DNA from: an uncultured Prevotella sp. | GTDB taxonomy: Bacteria > Bacteroidota > Bacteroidia > Bacteroidales > Bacteroidaceae | Direction of reading: 5' to 3' | Assembly (NCBI GenBank): GCA_900318395.1 | Contig: ONKL01000008.1 | Coordinates: 1 to 61,895 of the forward strand | Length of the DNA: 61,895 bases | In this document: positions 50,357 to 59,305 of the stretch, in pieces | Numbering within the stretch: position 1 is the first letter of the stretch | How the letters are laid out: each line of letters starts with the position of its first letter | The notes under the pieces: generated by a model | Database searches by the model: none | What the model was told of the DNA's origin: nothing | What the model saw: only the letters and a program-made list of their open reading frames with translations | Translations under genes and position numbers: made by a program

Positions 50357-50986
50357 ATGAAAATAGGTATGATTGTAGCGATGGACAAAGAGTACAAGCA
50401 GCTCCGTCCGTTGTTTCCCGAAGACAAGTTGATCCTGCAGAAGAGCGGTATAGCTACCGTCAATGCAGCCATCCAGACCGTAGAGATGATCCGCCAGTAC
50501 AAGCCAGACTGTATCATTTCGAGTGGCTGCGCAGGAGGTAATGGCGATGACATCAATCTTCAGGATGTTGTAGCGAGTTCTGAACTGACATACCACGACG
50601 TGTATTGTGGCAAGGCTATCGACAACTCGACCGTCTATGGTCAGGTGCAGGGATTGCCCGCTCGCTATCAGGCCGATCCCTACCTGCTGGAGAAGGCGAA
50701 GCTGGCAGGGGCAAAGCCCGGTCTTATCGTCACAGGCGACTGGTTCGTAGACTCGAAAGAAAAGATGCGCGAGATCATCGGCCACTTTCCCGAAGCAAAG
50801 GCTGTCGATATGGAGAGTGCCGCTATCGCGCAGGTGTGTCATATATATAAGGTACCGTTCATCTCGTTCCGTGTCATCAGCGACATTCCCTTGCGCGACA
50901 CCGACGCCTCGATGTACCACGACTTCTGGAGCACCATTGCCGAGAACTCCTTCCAAGTTACCAAGACATTCATCGAAAGTCTCTGA
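50357..50986 (+). CDS. mtnN: 5'-methylthioadenosine/S-adenosylhomocysteine nucleosidase
   Basis: 209 residues. Hydrolyses MTA and SAH to adenine and the thioribose or homocysteine moiety, removing the by-product of SAM-dependent methylation. MIVAMDKEYKQLR contains the Glu12 equivalent. AVDMESAAIAQVC and FRVISDIPL hold the catalytic Glu and Asp that align with E. coli residues 174 and 197. Sits directly after a SAM-dependent methyltransferase gene. Confidence 0.94.
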   Translation: MKIGMIVAMDKEYKQLRPLFPEDKLILQKSGIATVNAAIQTVEMIRQYKPDCIISSGCAGGNGDDINLQDVVASSELTYHDVYCGKAIDNSTVYGQVQGLPARYQADPYLLEKAKLAGAKPGLIVTGDWFVDSKEKMREIIGHFPEAKAVDMESAAIAQVCHIYKVPFISFRVISDIPLRDTDASMYHDFWSTIAENSFQVTKTFIESL

Positions 50987-50990
50987 TACG

Positions 50991-51020
50991 AATAATCCCC
51001 ACGTTTCGGTGGGGATTATT
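50991..51020. terminator. Bidirectional terminator between mtnN and bipA
   Basis: 12-bp perfect stem (50991-51002 with 51009-51020), 6-nt loop, then a run of T on the plus strand (and A before it, serving bipA on the minus strand). Confidence 0.9.
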
Positions 51021-51023
51021 TTT

Positions 51024-52832
51024 TTAGCCTTTCTGAATTGCAGCTTTTTTGCGCTGGTCGTGGTCGAGGATGACCTTGCGCATACGCATGGACTTCGGCG
51101 TTACCTCTACAAGCTCATCCTGCTTGATATATTCGAGGCATTCCTCAAGTGACATCACGGTCTTGGGAATGATACGGGCCTTCTCGTCGGTACCTGAGGC
51201 ACGCACATTGGTGAGCTGCTTGGCCTTGCAGACGTTTACCACAAGGTCATTGTCGTGAACATGCTCACCTACCACCTGACCAGCGTAGACATCCTCACCT
51301 GGATCAATAAAGAACTTACCACGATCCTGCAGCTTGTCGATGGCATAGGCAAAGGCATTACCCGTATCCATTGAGATCATCGAACCGTTTACGCGACGCT
51401 CGATCTCACCTTTATACGGCTGATACTCCTTGAAGCGGTGGGCCATGATAGCCTCACCCTGAGATGCCGTCAGCACATTCGTACGCAGACCGATGATACC
51501 GCGCGAAGGAATATCGAACTCAATATTGACACGCTCTCCCTGATTCTCCATCGATGTCATCTCGCCCTTACGACGGGTTACCATATCGATCATCTTCGAA
51601 GAAAACTCCTCAGGCACGTTGATAGTCAGTTCCTCAATAGGTTCACATTTCTTTCCGTCAATCTCCTTATAGATAACCTGTGGCTGACCTACCTGCAACT
51701 CGTAACCCTCACGGCGCATCGTCTCTACCAGCACGGAGAGATGCAGCACACCACGTCCTGAGACGATCCATTTATCGGTAGAATCCTCGAAAGGCTCCAC
51801 ACGCAGAGCCAAGTTCTTCTCAAGTTCTTTCTCCAGACGGTCATTAATATGGCGCGAAGTCACAAACTTACCCTCCTTGCCGAAGAATGGCGAGTCGTTG
51901 ATCGTAAAGAGCATCGACATCGTAGGCTCATCAATGGCAATAGGAGGCAGCGGCTCCGGGTGCTCCAGATCGCAGATCGTATCGCCGATCTCAAACTTCT
52001 CCAGTCCGATAACGGCACAGATATCACCACAGTCTACACTGTCTGTACGTACGTGGCCCATACCGTCGAACGTATGCAGCTCCTTGATCTTTGTCTTCTC
52101 CAGCGAGCCGTCGCGATGGGCAATCGTTACCTGCATACCATCCTTCAGCTGTCCGCGATGTACGCGCCCTACAGCGATACGCCCCTGATAGCTTGAATAG
52201 TCAAGCGATGTAATCAGCATCTGAGGTGTACCCTCTATCTGCTGCGGCGCAGGGATCACTTCCAAAATCTTATCCAACAAATAAGTAATGTTGTCCGTAG
52301 GCGTCTTCCAGTCCTCACCCATCCAGCCATTCTTGGCCGAACCGTATACAACTGGGAAATCAAGCTGGTCTTCTGTGGCATTGAGAGAGAACATCAGGTC
52401 GAACACCATCTCGTAGACCTCCTCAGGGCGACAGTTAGGTTTATCCACCTTATTGACCACCACAATGGGCTTCAGGCCAATCTGAAGTGCCTTTTGCAGC
52501 ACGAAACGCGTCTGCGGCATCGGTCCCTCGAAGGCATCCACCAACAGCAGACAGCCGTCGGCCATGTTGAGTACACGTTCAACCTCTCCTCCAAAATCAG
52601 AGTGTCCTGGAGTATCAATAATGTTAATCTTCGTTCCTTTCCAGTTGATAGATACGTTCTTTGAAAGGATGGTTATACCACGCTCACGCTCCAGGTCGTT
52701 AGCGTCGAGCACCTGATTGCTGAGATTCTGTCCCTCACGGAAGAGATTTCCTGCCAGCATCATCTTGTCCACGAGTGTTGTCTTACCGTGGTCTACATGC
52801 GCAATAATTGCGATATTTCTGATATCCTGCAT
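51024..52832 (-). CDS. typA: Ribosome-associated GTPase BipA/TypA
   Basis: 602 residues, the usual length. G domain: [16 protein letters not shown] (G1), [16 protein letters not shown] (G3), [10 protein letters not shown] (G4). It is followed by EF-G-like domains and the BipA-specific C-terminal domain ([59 protein letters not shown]). Binds the ribosome under stress and aids 50S assembly. Single gene with its own promoter box at 52856-52863, divergent from rpsO. Confidence 0.97.
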   Translation of the reverse strand: MQDIRNIAIIAHVDHGKTTLVDKMMLAGNLFREGQNLSNQVLDANDLERERGITILSKNVSINWKGTKINIIDTPGHSDFGGEVERVLNMADGCLLLVDAFEGPMPQTRFVLQKALQIGLKPIVVVNKVDKPNCRPEEVYEMVFDLMFSLNATEDQLDFPVVYGSAKNGWMGEDWKTPTDNITYLLDKILEVIPAPQQIEGTPQMLITSLDYSSYQGRIAVGRVHRGQLKDGMQVTIAHRDGSLEKTKIKELHTFDGMGHVRTDSVDCGDICAVIGLEKFEIGDTICDLEHPEPLPPIAIDEPTMSMLFTINDSPFFGKEGKFVTSRHINDRLEKELEKNLALRVEPFEDSTDKWIVSGRGVLHLSVLVETMRREGYELQVGQPQVIYKEIDGKKCEPIEELTINVPEEFSSKMIDMVTRRKGEMTSMENQGERVNIEFDIPSRGIIGLRTNVLTASQGEAIMAHRFKEYQPYKGEIERRVNGSMISMDTGNAFAYAIDKLQDRGKFFIDPGEDVYAGQVVGEHVHDNDLVVNVCKAKQLTNVRASGTDEKARIIPKTVMSLEECLEYIKQDELVEVTPKSMRMRKVILDHDQRKKAAIQKG

Positions 52833-52855
52833 ACCTTATTATTAAAAATCGGCTG

Positions 52856-52863
52856 CAAAGTTA
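52856..52863 (-). promoter_or_regulatory. -7 box of typA/bipA
   Basis: TAACTTTG on the minus strand at 52863-52856, 23 bp before ATG 52832. Confidence 0.55.
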
Positions 52864-52873
52864 CGAAAAATTA

Positions 52874-52959
52874 GGCACGGATTACACGGATTTCACGGAT
52901 TTTTTCATTTTAAAACGAAAAAAATATCATAATCTGCGTTAATCCGTGTAATCCGTGCC
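52874..52959. repeat. Perfect 19-bp inverted repeat between bipA and rpsO
   Basis: Arms at 52874-52892 (GGCACGGATTACACGGATT) and 52941-52959, exact reverse complements, around a 48-nt AT-rich centre that contains further CACGGATT-like words. Looks like a small dispersed element (MITE- or REP-like). Confidence 0.85.
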
Positions 52960-52966
52960 ATAAAAA

Positions 52967-52998
52967 TTTGGTGAAACGTAAAAAATGTATTACCTTTG
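52967..52998 (+). promoter_or_regulatory. rpsO promoter
   Basis: TTTG at 52967-52970, 20-bp spacer, TACCTTTG at 52991-52998. Good match to the Bacteroidota consensus. Confidence 0.7.
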
Positions 52999-53002
52999 CA
53001 CC

Positions 53003-53109
53003 CGCATTTCGGAAAATCCGAAGCATTTGACGACGTAAACAGCCCGTGATTAGGCTGACGAAGCGTCTGAAAAATGTTTTTGCAAACAACATTAATCACA
53101 TTTAAAATT
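53003..53109 (+). promoter_or_regulatory. Structured rpsO leader, candidate ribosomal-protein autoregulatory element
   Basis: About 107 nt between the predicted transcription start and the rpsO ATG. Contains possible stems TTCGG/CCGAA (around 53008-53022), CAGCC/GGCTG (53039-53059) with an outer GACG/CGTC pairing, and GTTT/AAAC near 53080. S15 commonly represses its own mRNA through such leaders; that this one does is inferred. Confidence 0.4.
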
Positions 53110-53379
53110 ATGTATTTAGACAAAACAAAGAAGCAGGAAATCTTCGGTCAGTATGGCAAGACCGCCACTGATACAGGTTCTGCAGAGGCACAGATCGCCC
53201 TCTTCTCTTACCGTATCTCTCACCTGACTGAGCACCTGAAGAAGAACCACAAGGACTACAACACAGCTCGTTCGCTGACTATGCTCGTAGGAAAGCGTCG
53301 TAAGTTGCTGAAGTACCTCTACAACACGGATATCAATCGTTATCGTGCTATCGTAAAGGCCCTCGGTCTTCGTAAGTAA
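53110..53379 (+). CDS. rpsO: 30S ribosomal protein S15
   Basis: 89 residues starting at ATG 53110 (MYLDKTKKQEIFGQYGKTAT); the longer frame from 53074 runs into the leader. Conserved S15 core: DTGSAEAQIALFSYRISHLT, HLKKNHKDYNTARSL and LVGKRRKLLKYLYN. Binds 16S rRNA helices 20-22 early in 30S assembly. Monocistronic, with a terminator 8 bp after the stop. Confidence 0.98.
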   Translation: MYLDKTKKQEIFGQYGKTATDTGSAEAQIALFSYRISHLTEHLKKNHKDYNTARSLTMLVGKRRKLLKYLYNTDINRYRAIVKALGLRK

Positions 53380-53386
53380 GCAAAAC

Positions 53387-53417
53387 AATAAAGGTCTGCA
53401 AATCGCAGACCTTTATT
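53387..53417. terminator. Bidirectional terminator between rpsO and folK
   Basis: 13-bp perfect stem (53387-53399 with 53405-53417), 5-nt loop, then ATTTTTATTT. Confidence 0.92.
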
Positions 53418-53421
53418 ATTT

Positions 53422-53844
53422 TTATTTCCTGATTTCGTTTAGGGGAATCATTACAAAGTCACGTTCATACATCAATGGATGAGGAATTTTCAAATCAGGC
53501 TCATCTACTGACAGGTCATCATAGAGCAGGATATCAATATCAATGGGGCGGTCATGATAAACCGGGACATCCGTATCAGCTCCAATCGATTTCTGCCTGC
53601 GACCCAATGCGCGTTCAATCTTCTGGGTGGCTTTGAGCACTTGCCGAGGTGTCAGGCTTGTTTCACAAAGGATGACACCATTGAGGAAACGGCTCTCAGA
53701 ATTAAATCCCCAGGGCTCAGTCTCTATCAGCGATGACTGGCGGAGGATTGTCCCCACCCGCTCACTGATGAGACGGATGGCATCGGCTATGCACTGACGG
53801 CGGTCGCCGATGTTACTACCCAGCCCCAGATATACCTGATGCAT
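53422..53844 (-). CDS. folK: 2-amino-4-hydroxy-6-hydroxymethyldihydropteridine pyrophosphokinase
   Basis: 140 residues. Transfers pyrophosphate from ATP to 6-hydroxymethyl-dihydropterin. Signatures: YLGLGSNIGDRRQCIADAIR, TEPWGFNSESRFLNGVI and the metal/ATP site RPIDIDILLYDDL, followed by IPHPLMYERDFVMIPLNEI. Last gene of the ftsX-to-folK unit; ATG overlaps the queA stop (TGATG). Works after FolB (32.8 kb) in folate synthesis. Confidence 0.95.
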   Translation of the reverse strand: MHQVYLGLGSNIGDRRQCIADAIRLISERVGTILRQSSLIETEPWGFNSESRFLNGVILCETSLTPRQVLKATQKIERALGRRQKSIGADTDVPVYHDRPIDIDILLYDDLSVDEPDLKIPHPLMYERDFVMIPLNEIRK

Positions 53845-54962
53845 CAGTCATCGAGTATCAGCATGGCATCACCGTAACAGCCAAACTTATACCCATTCTT
53901 GACTGCCTTCGTATAGCCATCGTACACCAGATCGTAGCCACCAAACGAGCACTGCGTCATCATCATCGTCGACTCTGGATGGTAGAAATTAGAGATCAGG
54001 GCATTGCTCAGACCAAACTCATAGGGAGGGAAGATAAACTTATTGGTCCAGCCCTCAAACTCCTTCAACATGCCATCCGTACCTACAGCCGTCTCAGTTG
54101 CGCGAGCCGTACTCACACCAACGCAGCACACTCTGTGCCCCTCACGTTTGGTCTTGTTCACCATTTCACAAGCCTCTTTGTCAACAAACATCTGCTCTGA
54201 CGACATCTTGTGCTTCGTCAGATCCTCCACCTCAATGGCATCGAAGTTTCCAAGTCCGCAATGCAGTGTGATATAAGCGAAGTTGATGCCACGGATCTCC
54301 ATACGTTTCATCAGTTCACGGCTGAAATGCAGACCCGTTGCCGGTGCAGTCACAGCCCCCTCTTTCTTGGCATAGATGGTTTGGAAATTCACCATATCCT
54401 CGGGTGTAGCTGGTCGCCTATCTACGATATAGCGTGGCAGCGGTGCCTCACCAAGGGCGAAGAGTTCTTGCTTGAACTCATCATGCGGACAGTCATAGAG
54501 GAATCGCAGCGTACGTCCACGGCTGGTCGTATTGTCAATGACCTCAGCCACCATCGGTCCGTCTTCCTCGAAGAAGAGTTTGTTGCCGATACGGATCTTG
54601 CGGGCAGGCTCTACGAGCACATCCCATAGACGAAGATCTGGGTTCAGTTCCCTCAGCAAGAAAACTTCGATCTTGGCATCTGTTTTCTCTTTCGTACCGT
54701 AAAGACGGGCAGGAAACACTTTCGTGTCGTTGAAAATAAAGGTATCGTCCTCATCGAAATAGTCGAGTATGTTGCGGAAGTCCAGATACACGGGATTGCC
54801 CTCCTCATCAAGGAGGTCTTTACCTTCCTCGTCTTTCTTGGTCATCTCAATACGTCCACTCTTACGATGGATTACCATCAGGCGACATTCATCGCGATGG
54901 TAAGTCGGTTCAAGGGCTATCTGCCCTTCAGGTAGTTTAAAATCAAACTGTGATAACTTCAT
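53844..54962 (-). CDS. queA: tRNA preQ1 ribosyltransferase-isomerase
   Basis: 372 residues, about 20 longer than E. coli QueA because of an acidic insertion near residue 45 (KKDEEGKDLLDEEGNPVYL). Uses SAM to build epoxyqueuosine on tRNA. Typical parts: FDFKLPEGQIALEPTYHRDE, FIFNDTKVFPARLYG, TAPATGLHFSRELMKR, LHCGLGNFDAIEVEDLTKHK and MTQCSFGGYDLVYDGYTKAV. Between truB (28-bp gap) and folK (overlap). Confidence 0.96.
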   Translation of the reverse strand: MKLSQFDFKLPEGQIALEPTYHRDECRLMVIHRKSGRIEMTKKDEEGKDLLDEEGNPVYLDFRNILDYFDEDDTFIFNDTKVFPARLYGTKEKTDAKIEVFLLRELNPDLRLWDVLVEPARKIRIGNKLFFEEDGPMVAEVIDNTTSRGRTLRFLYDCPHDEFKQELFALGEAPLPRYIVDRRPATPEDMVNFQTIYAKKEGAVTAPATGLHFSRELMKRMEIRGINFAYITLHCGLGNFDAIEVEDLTKHKMSSEQMFVDKEACEMVNKTKREGHRVCCVGVSTARATETAVGTDGMLKEFEGWTNKFIFPPYEFGLSNALISNFYHPESTMMMTQCSFGGYDLVYDGYTKAVKNGYKFGCYGDAMLILDD

Positions 54963-54989
54963 TATATCTCTTTTTACGTTCTTACTTCT

Positions 54990-55691
54990 TTATTCTTTCA
55001 ACTGCGCTTCCATCCATGCAGGGAATTCATCAAACGTGAGGCAGTCCTCTAAGCGCACATTCCCCACCCTCGTCCGGCAGAGCGCAGTCAGGAAAGCTCC
55101 ACTTCCCAATGCATAGCCGATGTCACGAGCCAGAGAGCGGATATATGTGCCCTTACCACAAGTCACACGGATCGACATCTGCATCTTCTCCGCATCAAAG
55201 GCGGTCAACTCTATCTCGTCGATATGCACCGGCTTTGCAGCAAGTGTCACGTCTGCACCCTTTCTGGCCAGTTCGTAAGCACGGTCGCCAGCCACCATAC
55301 AGGCTGAATACACAGGGGGCACCTGCATCACATCACCCACGAACTGAGGCAGTGTCGCCTCGATCAACTCACGCGTGATATGCTTTGTCGGGTAAGTGAA
55401 ATCCACCGTATGCTCCTTATCGAAACTCGCCGTAGTAGCACCCAACTGTAATGTGGCCGTATACTCTTTCTCGTGGAGTTGAAGCGTCTCAATCTGCTTG
55501 GTGGCCTTTCCCGTACAAAGGATCAGCACCCCTGTGGCCAAAGGATCGAGTGTTCCGGCATGCCCCATCTTGACCCGCTTCACGTGCAGCCGCTTCGACA
55601 GCACGTAACGGATATGCGCCAATGCGCCAAAACTCGACATGCGGTAGGGCTTATTGATGTAGATAAACGCCCCTGCCTGAAAATCCATCAT
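54990..55691 (-). CDS. truB: tRNA pseudouridine-55 synthase
   Basis: 233 residues from ATG 55691 (ATG 55688 is equally possible; the longer frame to 55733 overlaps uppP). Catalytic Asp in [19 protein letters not shown]; also [40 protein letters not shown] and [20 protein letters not shown]. Isomerises U55 in the T-loop. The start overlaps the uppP stop. Confidence 0.95.
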   Translation of the reverse strand: MMDFQAGAFIYINKPYRMSSFGALAHIRYVLSKRLHVKRVKMGHAGTLDPLATGVLILCTGKATKQIETLQLHEKEYTATLQLGATTASFDKEHTVDFTYPTKHITRELIEATLPQFVGDVMQVPPVYSACMVAGDRAYELARKGADVTLAAKPVHIDEIELTAFDAEKMQMSIRVTCGKGTYIRSLARDIGYALGSGAFLTALCRTRVGNVRLEDCLTFDEFPAWMEAQLKE

Positions 55692-56488
55692 ATCAGGTGG
55701 AATACCAGGACAGCTACACCAACAATCGCACAATAGAGGCCAAAGTATATCAGTTTACCTTTCTTCACAAGGTTAATCATGAGCTTACAAGCAAAACAAC
55801 CTGACAGGAAAGCAGCCAGGAAGCCAATGGCCAGTGCAAAAGAATCGACGTTACCGCCGAAAGCATCCTCACCCTTTAGGGATTTCAAGATGTCGAGCAG
55901 TGCCTCTCCGATAATCGGGGGAATAACCATCAGAAACGAGAACTGCGCCAGTTTCTCTTTCTTATCACCGAGCATTAAGCCCGTGGCTATCGTTGAGCCA
56001 GAACGGGAGAGTCCTGGCAGCACGGCACATGCCTGAGCGATGCCAATCACGAAAGCATCCCACATTGAGATATGCTCCTTGGGACGGGGCTTGGCAAAAT
56101 AAGAGAATGTCAGCAGCACAGATGTCACCAGAAGCATCACACCCACGATGAGCAGACCAGAACCGAAGGCTTCCTCCACTTTATCTTTAAAGAACAGACC
56201 CACGATGCCCACAGGAATCATCGACACGATGATGTTCAGGGCATATTTCGTCTCTTCATTCATCTCAAACTTAAACAGTCCCTTCAGGATCCAGTCAATC
56301 TCACGCCAGAGGATGACCAGTGTCGAGAGCACCGTTGCCACATGCACAGCCACGGTAAACTCCAGGTTGTCGGCACCATTGATACCGAAGAGTGTAGAGA
56401 TAATGGTCAAGTGACCACTCGAACTGACAGGCAGGTATTCCGTCAGTCCTTGTACGATTCCAAGAATCAAAGCTTGTATCCAATCCAT
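55688..56488 (-). CDS. uppP: Undecaprenyl-diphosphate phosphatase
   Basis: 266 residues, polytopic. Releases undecaprenyl phosphate for peptidoglycan and O-antigen cycles. Both catalytic motifs are present: [15 protein letters not shown] near the N-terminus and [19 protein letters not shown] in the middle. 3 bp after the DUF3098 gene in the conserved ftsX-DUF3098-uppP-truB-queA-folK order. Confidence 0.96.
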   Translation of the reverse strand: MDWIQALILGIVQGLTEYLPVSSSGHLTIISTLFGINGADNLEFTVAVHVATVLSTLVILWREIDWILKGLFKFEMNEETKYALNIIVSMIPVGIVGLFFKDKVEEAFGSGLLIVGVMLLVTSVLLTFSYFAKPRPKEHISMWDAFVIGIAQACAVLPGLSRSGSTIATGLMLGDKKEKLAQFSFLMVIPPIIGEALLDILKSLKGEDAFGGNVDSFALAIGFLAAFLSGCFACKLMINLVKKGKLIYFGLYCAIVGVAVLVFHLI

Positions 56489-56491
56489 ATA

Positions 56492-56722
56492 TTAATCTAA
56501 ATCTTTTGGTTTTCTTACCACAGCATAAATCATGGCCACAAAGCCAAAGAGGCACACTACAGGTGCCACCTTTGTACGACGCACGCTGAAAATATCAGGC
56601 TCAAAGGCCGTATCCGTCGAATTGGGACCTACCATCAGCAGAAAGCCGATAACCACGATAGCCATGCTGACAGCCAGCAGTATGAAGTTCACCTTGTCGA
56701 ACGCAAAATTCTTTTTATCCAT
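56492..56722 (-). CDS. DUF3098 membrane protein
   Basis: 76 residues from ATG 56722 (the GTG at 56725 lies in the repeat spacer). Two hydrophobic helices (VNFILLAVSMAIVVIGFLLM; APVVCLFGFVAMIYAVV) separated by a short loop with FEPDIFSVRRTKVAP, as in DUF3098 proteins, which accompany ftsX and uppP in Bacteroidota. Function unknown; probably linked to division or envelope assembly by context. Confidence 0.88.
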   Translation of the reverse strand: MDKKNFAFDKVNFILLAVSMAIVVIGFLLMVGPNSTDTAFEPDIFSVRRTKVAPVVCLFGFVAMIYAVVRKPKDLD

Positions 56723-56750
56723 CACTATTCACTTTTCACTATTCACTTAA
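56723..56750. repeat. Heptad tandem repeat filling the ftsX/DUF3098 spacer
   Basis: Units CACTATT, CACTTTT, CACTATT, CACTTAA; from the DUF3098 ATG to the ftsX stop. Confidence 0.9.
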
Positions 56751-57625
56751 ATCTTATACAGTTCTCCCGGCGTCATCTTCAGGAATCGGTTCACTGAGAT
56801 GTATGAGCAGATCACGGTAATCAGGATACCCAACAACAATACGGCCACACCTGTAATCGTCAGTTCCTTCCAGGTGATGATGTTGATAATATTCGGCTCA
56901 TAATACCACAACCCGTAGAAGCAGCAACCCAGTACAGCGCTAGCCACAATGGCCGCTATCACACCTACCAGAAGAGCCTGTTTCACGAATGGTCTTCGGA
57001 TAAAGCCCCAAGAGGCACCCACCAACTTCATCGTATGGATGATGAACCGTCGGGAGTAGACGCTCAGGCGCACCATGTTACTGATCAGCTCAAACGAGAC
57101 AAAGGTCAGCAGCATGGCCAGCGCCAACAAGAACAGGTTCAACTTCGTCAGGTTCTTGTTCACACTATCCATCAGGTCTACCTGATAGGTCACATCGGCC
57201 ACCTTCGGATTCTTCCTGATTTCCTCAGCGATCCATTTCAGTGAGTCACGGTTGGCATACTCCGAGTGCATCTGCAGTTCGAGCGTTGCAGGAAAAGGGT
57301 TAACACCCAGGAACTCAGAAGGGTCTGAGCCCATAGCCTCAGTCTGCTCCTTCAGTGCCTGTTCACGACTGATGTAGTCGATATTCTTCGAGTATGGCCG
57401 ATGATAGAGGTCACGGCAGAGCAACTTGGCGCCATTCACACTCACGTCATCGCTCAGCATGACCGTTACAGTCAGGTTCTCCTTTACCCACTTGGAAAGG
57501 TTGTAGGAGGTCTGTACTGACAATACGACCAAACCTAAAAGCACCAGCACCATCGCCGTACTGATACAGAGTGTCACCATCTGAACGCCACGACGGCTGC
57601 CAGCATTTTTCTTGCTTCTCTTCAT
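56747..57625 (-). CDS. ftsX: Cell-division protein FtsX
   Basis: 292 residues from ATG 57625 (MKRSKKNAGSRRGVQMVTL); the open frame extends further, but the promoter box at 57658-57665 is inside the extension. Four membrane segments with the FtsX layout: TM1 (ISTAMVLVLLGLVVLSVQTS), an extracytoplasmic loop (VTVMLSDDVSVNGAKLL...), then TM2-4 (LFLLALAMLLTFVSFELISN; MKLVGASWGFIRRPFVKQAL; VLLLGILITVICSYISVNRF). Partners FtsE elsewhere to activate septal amidases. First gene of the folK-terminated operon. Confidence 0.93.
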   Translation of the reverse strand: MKRSKKNAGSRRGVQMVTLCISTAMVLVLLGLVVLSVQTSYNLSKWVKENLTVTVMLSDDVSVNGAKLLCRDLYHRPYSKNIDYISREQALKEQTEAMGSDPSEFLGVNPFPATLELQMHSEYANRDSLKWIAEEIRKNPKVADVTYQVDLMDSVNKNLTKLNLFLLALAMLLTFVSFELISNMVRLSVYSRRFIIHTMKLVGASWGFIRRPFVKQALLVGVIAAIVASAVLGCCFYGLWYYEPNIINIITWKELTITGVAVLLLGILITVICSYISVNRFLKMTPGELYKI

Positions 57626-57657
57626 GAATTTACGAACGTAAAAATCGATTTTGGCTG

Positions 57658-57705
57658 CAAAGTTACGATATTTTTTTCGTTTCACAAAAAAAAACAGTAA
57701 TTTTG
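57658..57705. promoter_or_regulatory. Divergent -7 boxes for ftsX and the radical SAM gene
   Basis: Minus-strand TAACTTTG at 57665-57658 (32 bp before the ftsX ATG). Plus-strand TAATTTTG at 57698-57705, only 8 bp before the radical SAM ATG at 57714. Confidence 0.6.
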
Positions 57706-57713
57706 CACCCGTT

Positions 57714-58490
57714 ATGAGTACAATTATCTATCCTTCGCCGATATTCGGCCCTGTTCACAGCCGTCGCCTCGGCATTTCGCTTGGCATCAACCTGCTCCCT
57801 GCCGATGGCAAGGTGTGTTCCTTCGACTGTATCTATTGCGAGTGTGGTTTCAACGAGGACCACCGTCCGAAGTTGCCCCTCCCCACCCGCGAGGAGGTCG
57901 CAGAGAAACTGGAACTGAAGCTGCAACAGATGGTTGCTGAGGGTAAGTTGCCCGATGTGCTCACTTTTGCAGGTAACGGCGAGCCGACCTGTCATCCACA
58001 TTTTGCAGAAATCATCGACGATGTTATCCGCCTGCGCGATACCTATTGCCCAAAGGCGAAGGTCAGCGTACTGAGCAACTCTACGATGATACACCGTCAG
58101 GAAGTGCACGATGCCCTTATGCGTATCGACAACAATATCCTGAAACTCGACACCGTCGACCCTATATATATAAATAAGGTGGACCACCCGCAAGGCACCT
58201 ACGATGTGAATGCCATTATCGAACGCCTGAAGGCTTTCCACGGTCATGTCATCATCCAGACCATGTTCATGCGGGGCGATTGTCATGGTGAATCCGTCGA
58301 CAACACCAGCGAAACATTCGTAGCCCCTTGGCTGGAAGCAGTGAAGGAAATCCGTCCCCAACAAGTCATGATCTACACGATCGACCGCGAAACACCCACC
58401 CAGGGACTACTTAAGGCCACGCACGAGCAACTAGATGCCATTCGCGACAGAGTCATAGCAGAGGGTATTCCCTGCACAGCCAGCTATTAA
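57714..58490 (+). CDS. Radical SAM protein
   Basis: 258 residues from ATG 57714 (MSTIIYPSPIFGPVHSRRLG). The iron-sulfur motif is CSFDCIYCEC (CxxxCxxC), followed by LTFAGNGEPTCHPHFAEIID (the GNGEPT motif of COG0731-like tRNA wybutosine/other enzymes) and ILKLDTVDPIYINKV. No second cluster domain. Substrate unknown; related proteins in this branch modify tRNA or activate partner enzymes. Single gene with a near-leaderless promoter and its own terminator. Confidence 0.88.
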   Translation: MSTIIYPSPIFGPVHSRRLGISLGINLLPADGKVCSFDCIYCECGFNEDHRPKLPLPTREEVAEKLELKLQQMVAEGKLPDVLTFAGNGEPTCHPHFAEIIDDVIRLRDTYCPKAKVSVLSNSTMIHRQEVHDALMRIDNNILKLDTVDPIYINKVDHPQGTYDVNAIIERLKAFHGHVIIQTMFMRGDCHGESVDNTSETFVAPWLEAVKEIRPQQVMIYTIDRETPTQGLLKATHEQLDAIRDRVIAEGIPCTASY

Positions 58491-58493
58491 CTA

Positions 58494-58523
58494 ATAATCC
58501 CTGCCAGTTGGCAGGGATTATTG
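58494..58523. terminator. Bidirectional terminator between the radical SAM gene and lpxA
   Basis: 13-bp perfect stem (58494-58506 with 58511-58523) and 4-nt loop AGTT, between convergent genes. Confidence 0.88.
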
Positions 58524-58525
58524 GT

Positions 58526-59305
58526 TTACTTACACATAATGCCTCGTTTCGTATTTTCGAGGAACTGGATGATATTCCGGATTTCGGGACCGTCGGGCAC
58601 CTGATCCTTAATCTGGTTGATCACATCGAACACACTGGTCTTGCCATGGAACAGCAGGCGGTAGGCATTGGCGATGTGCTTCTGTACCTTCGGATCGATC
58701 TCTGCATAGTTCATCATCGTGGTGTTAGGACCGCCGTAGGCCATCGGGTTACCACCGGCAATGACATAAGGAGGTACGTCGTGCGAGAATGCGCAACCAG
58801 CCTGGATCAGCGAAAGGTCACCGGCACGGGTATTCGCATTCTGGATAGCACCAGACGAGAAGATGACACCATTGCCTATCACACAGTCGCCGGCCACTTT
58901 CGTACCATAGCCGAACACACAGTTGTTTCCAACAGCGGTGTCGTGGCTGATGTGAGTACCCTCAAGCAGGAAGTTGTTGTTGCCGATACGGGTGACACCA
59001 TCGCGCTGGGTACCACGGTTGATAACCACATTCTCACGGATGACGTTGTTGTCGCCAATTTCCACATACGACTTAGCTCCACGGAAATTAAAGTCCTGCG
59101 GCAAGGCGGCTATAACGCTGCCTTGGTGAATCTTATTACCTTTTCCTATACGCGATCCGTCGCAGATGCTGACGAAGGGGAAGATGATACAGTTATCACC
59201 TATCTCCACATCGTCCTCGATATACACAAAGGGGAATATCTTACAGTTATTACCAATCTTAGCTTTGGGGCTAATCTCAGCTTTGGGGGATATTTCGCTT
59301 GCCAT
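58526..59305 (-). CDS. lpxA: UDP-N-acetylglucosamine O-acyltransferase
   Basis: 259 residues. First step of lipid A synthesis: adds a 3-hydroxyacyl chain from ACP to UDP-GlcNAc. A left-handed beta-helix of hexapeptide repeats (IGNNCKIFPFVYIEDDVEIG, DNCIIFPFVSICDGSRIG) and the catalytic His in LEGTHISHDTAVGNNC. A helical C-terminal tail is present (AEIDPKVQKHIANAYRLLF). Follows the tolC-type gene in the same orientation; the spacer is made only of heptad repeats. Confidence 0.95.
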   Translation of the reverse strand: MASEISPKAEISPKAKIGNNCKIFPFVYIEDDVEIGDNCIIFPFVSICDGSRIGKGNKIHQGSVIAALPQDFNFRGAKSYVEIGDNNVIRENVVINRGTQRDGVTRIGNNNFLLEGTHISHDTAVGNNCVFGYGTKVAGDCVIGNGVIFSSGAIQNANTRAGDLSLIQAGCAFSHDVPPYVIAGGNPMAYGGPNTTMMNYAEIDPKVQKHIANAYRLLFHGKTSVFDVINQIKDQVPDGPEIRNIIQFLENTKRGIMCK

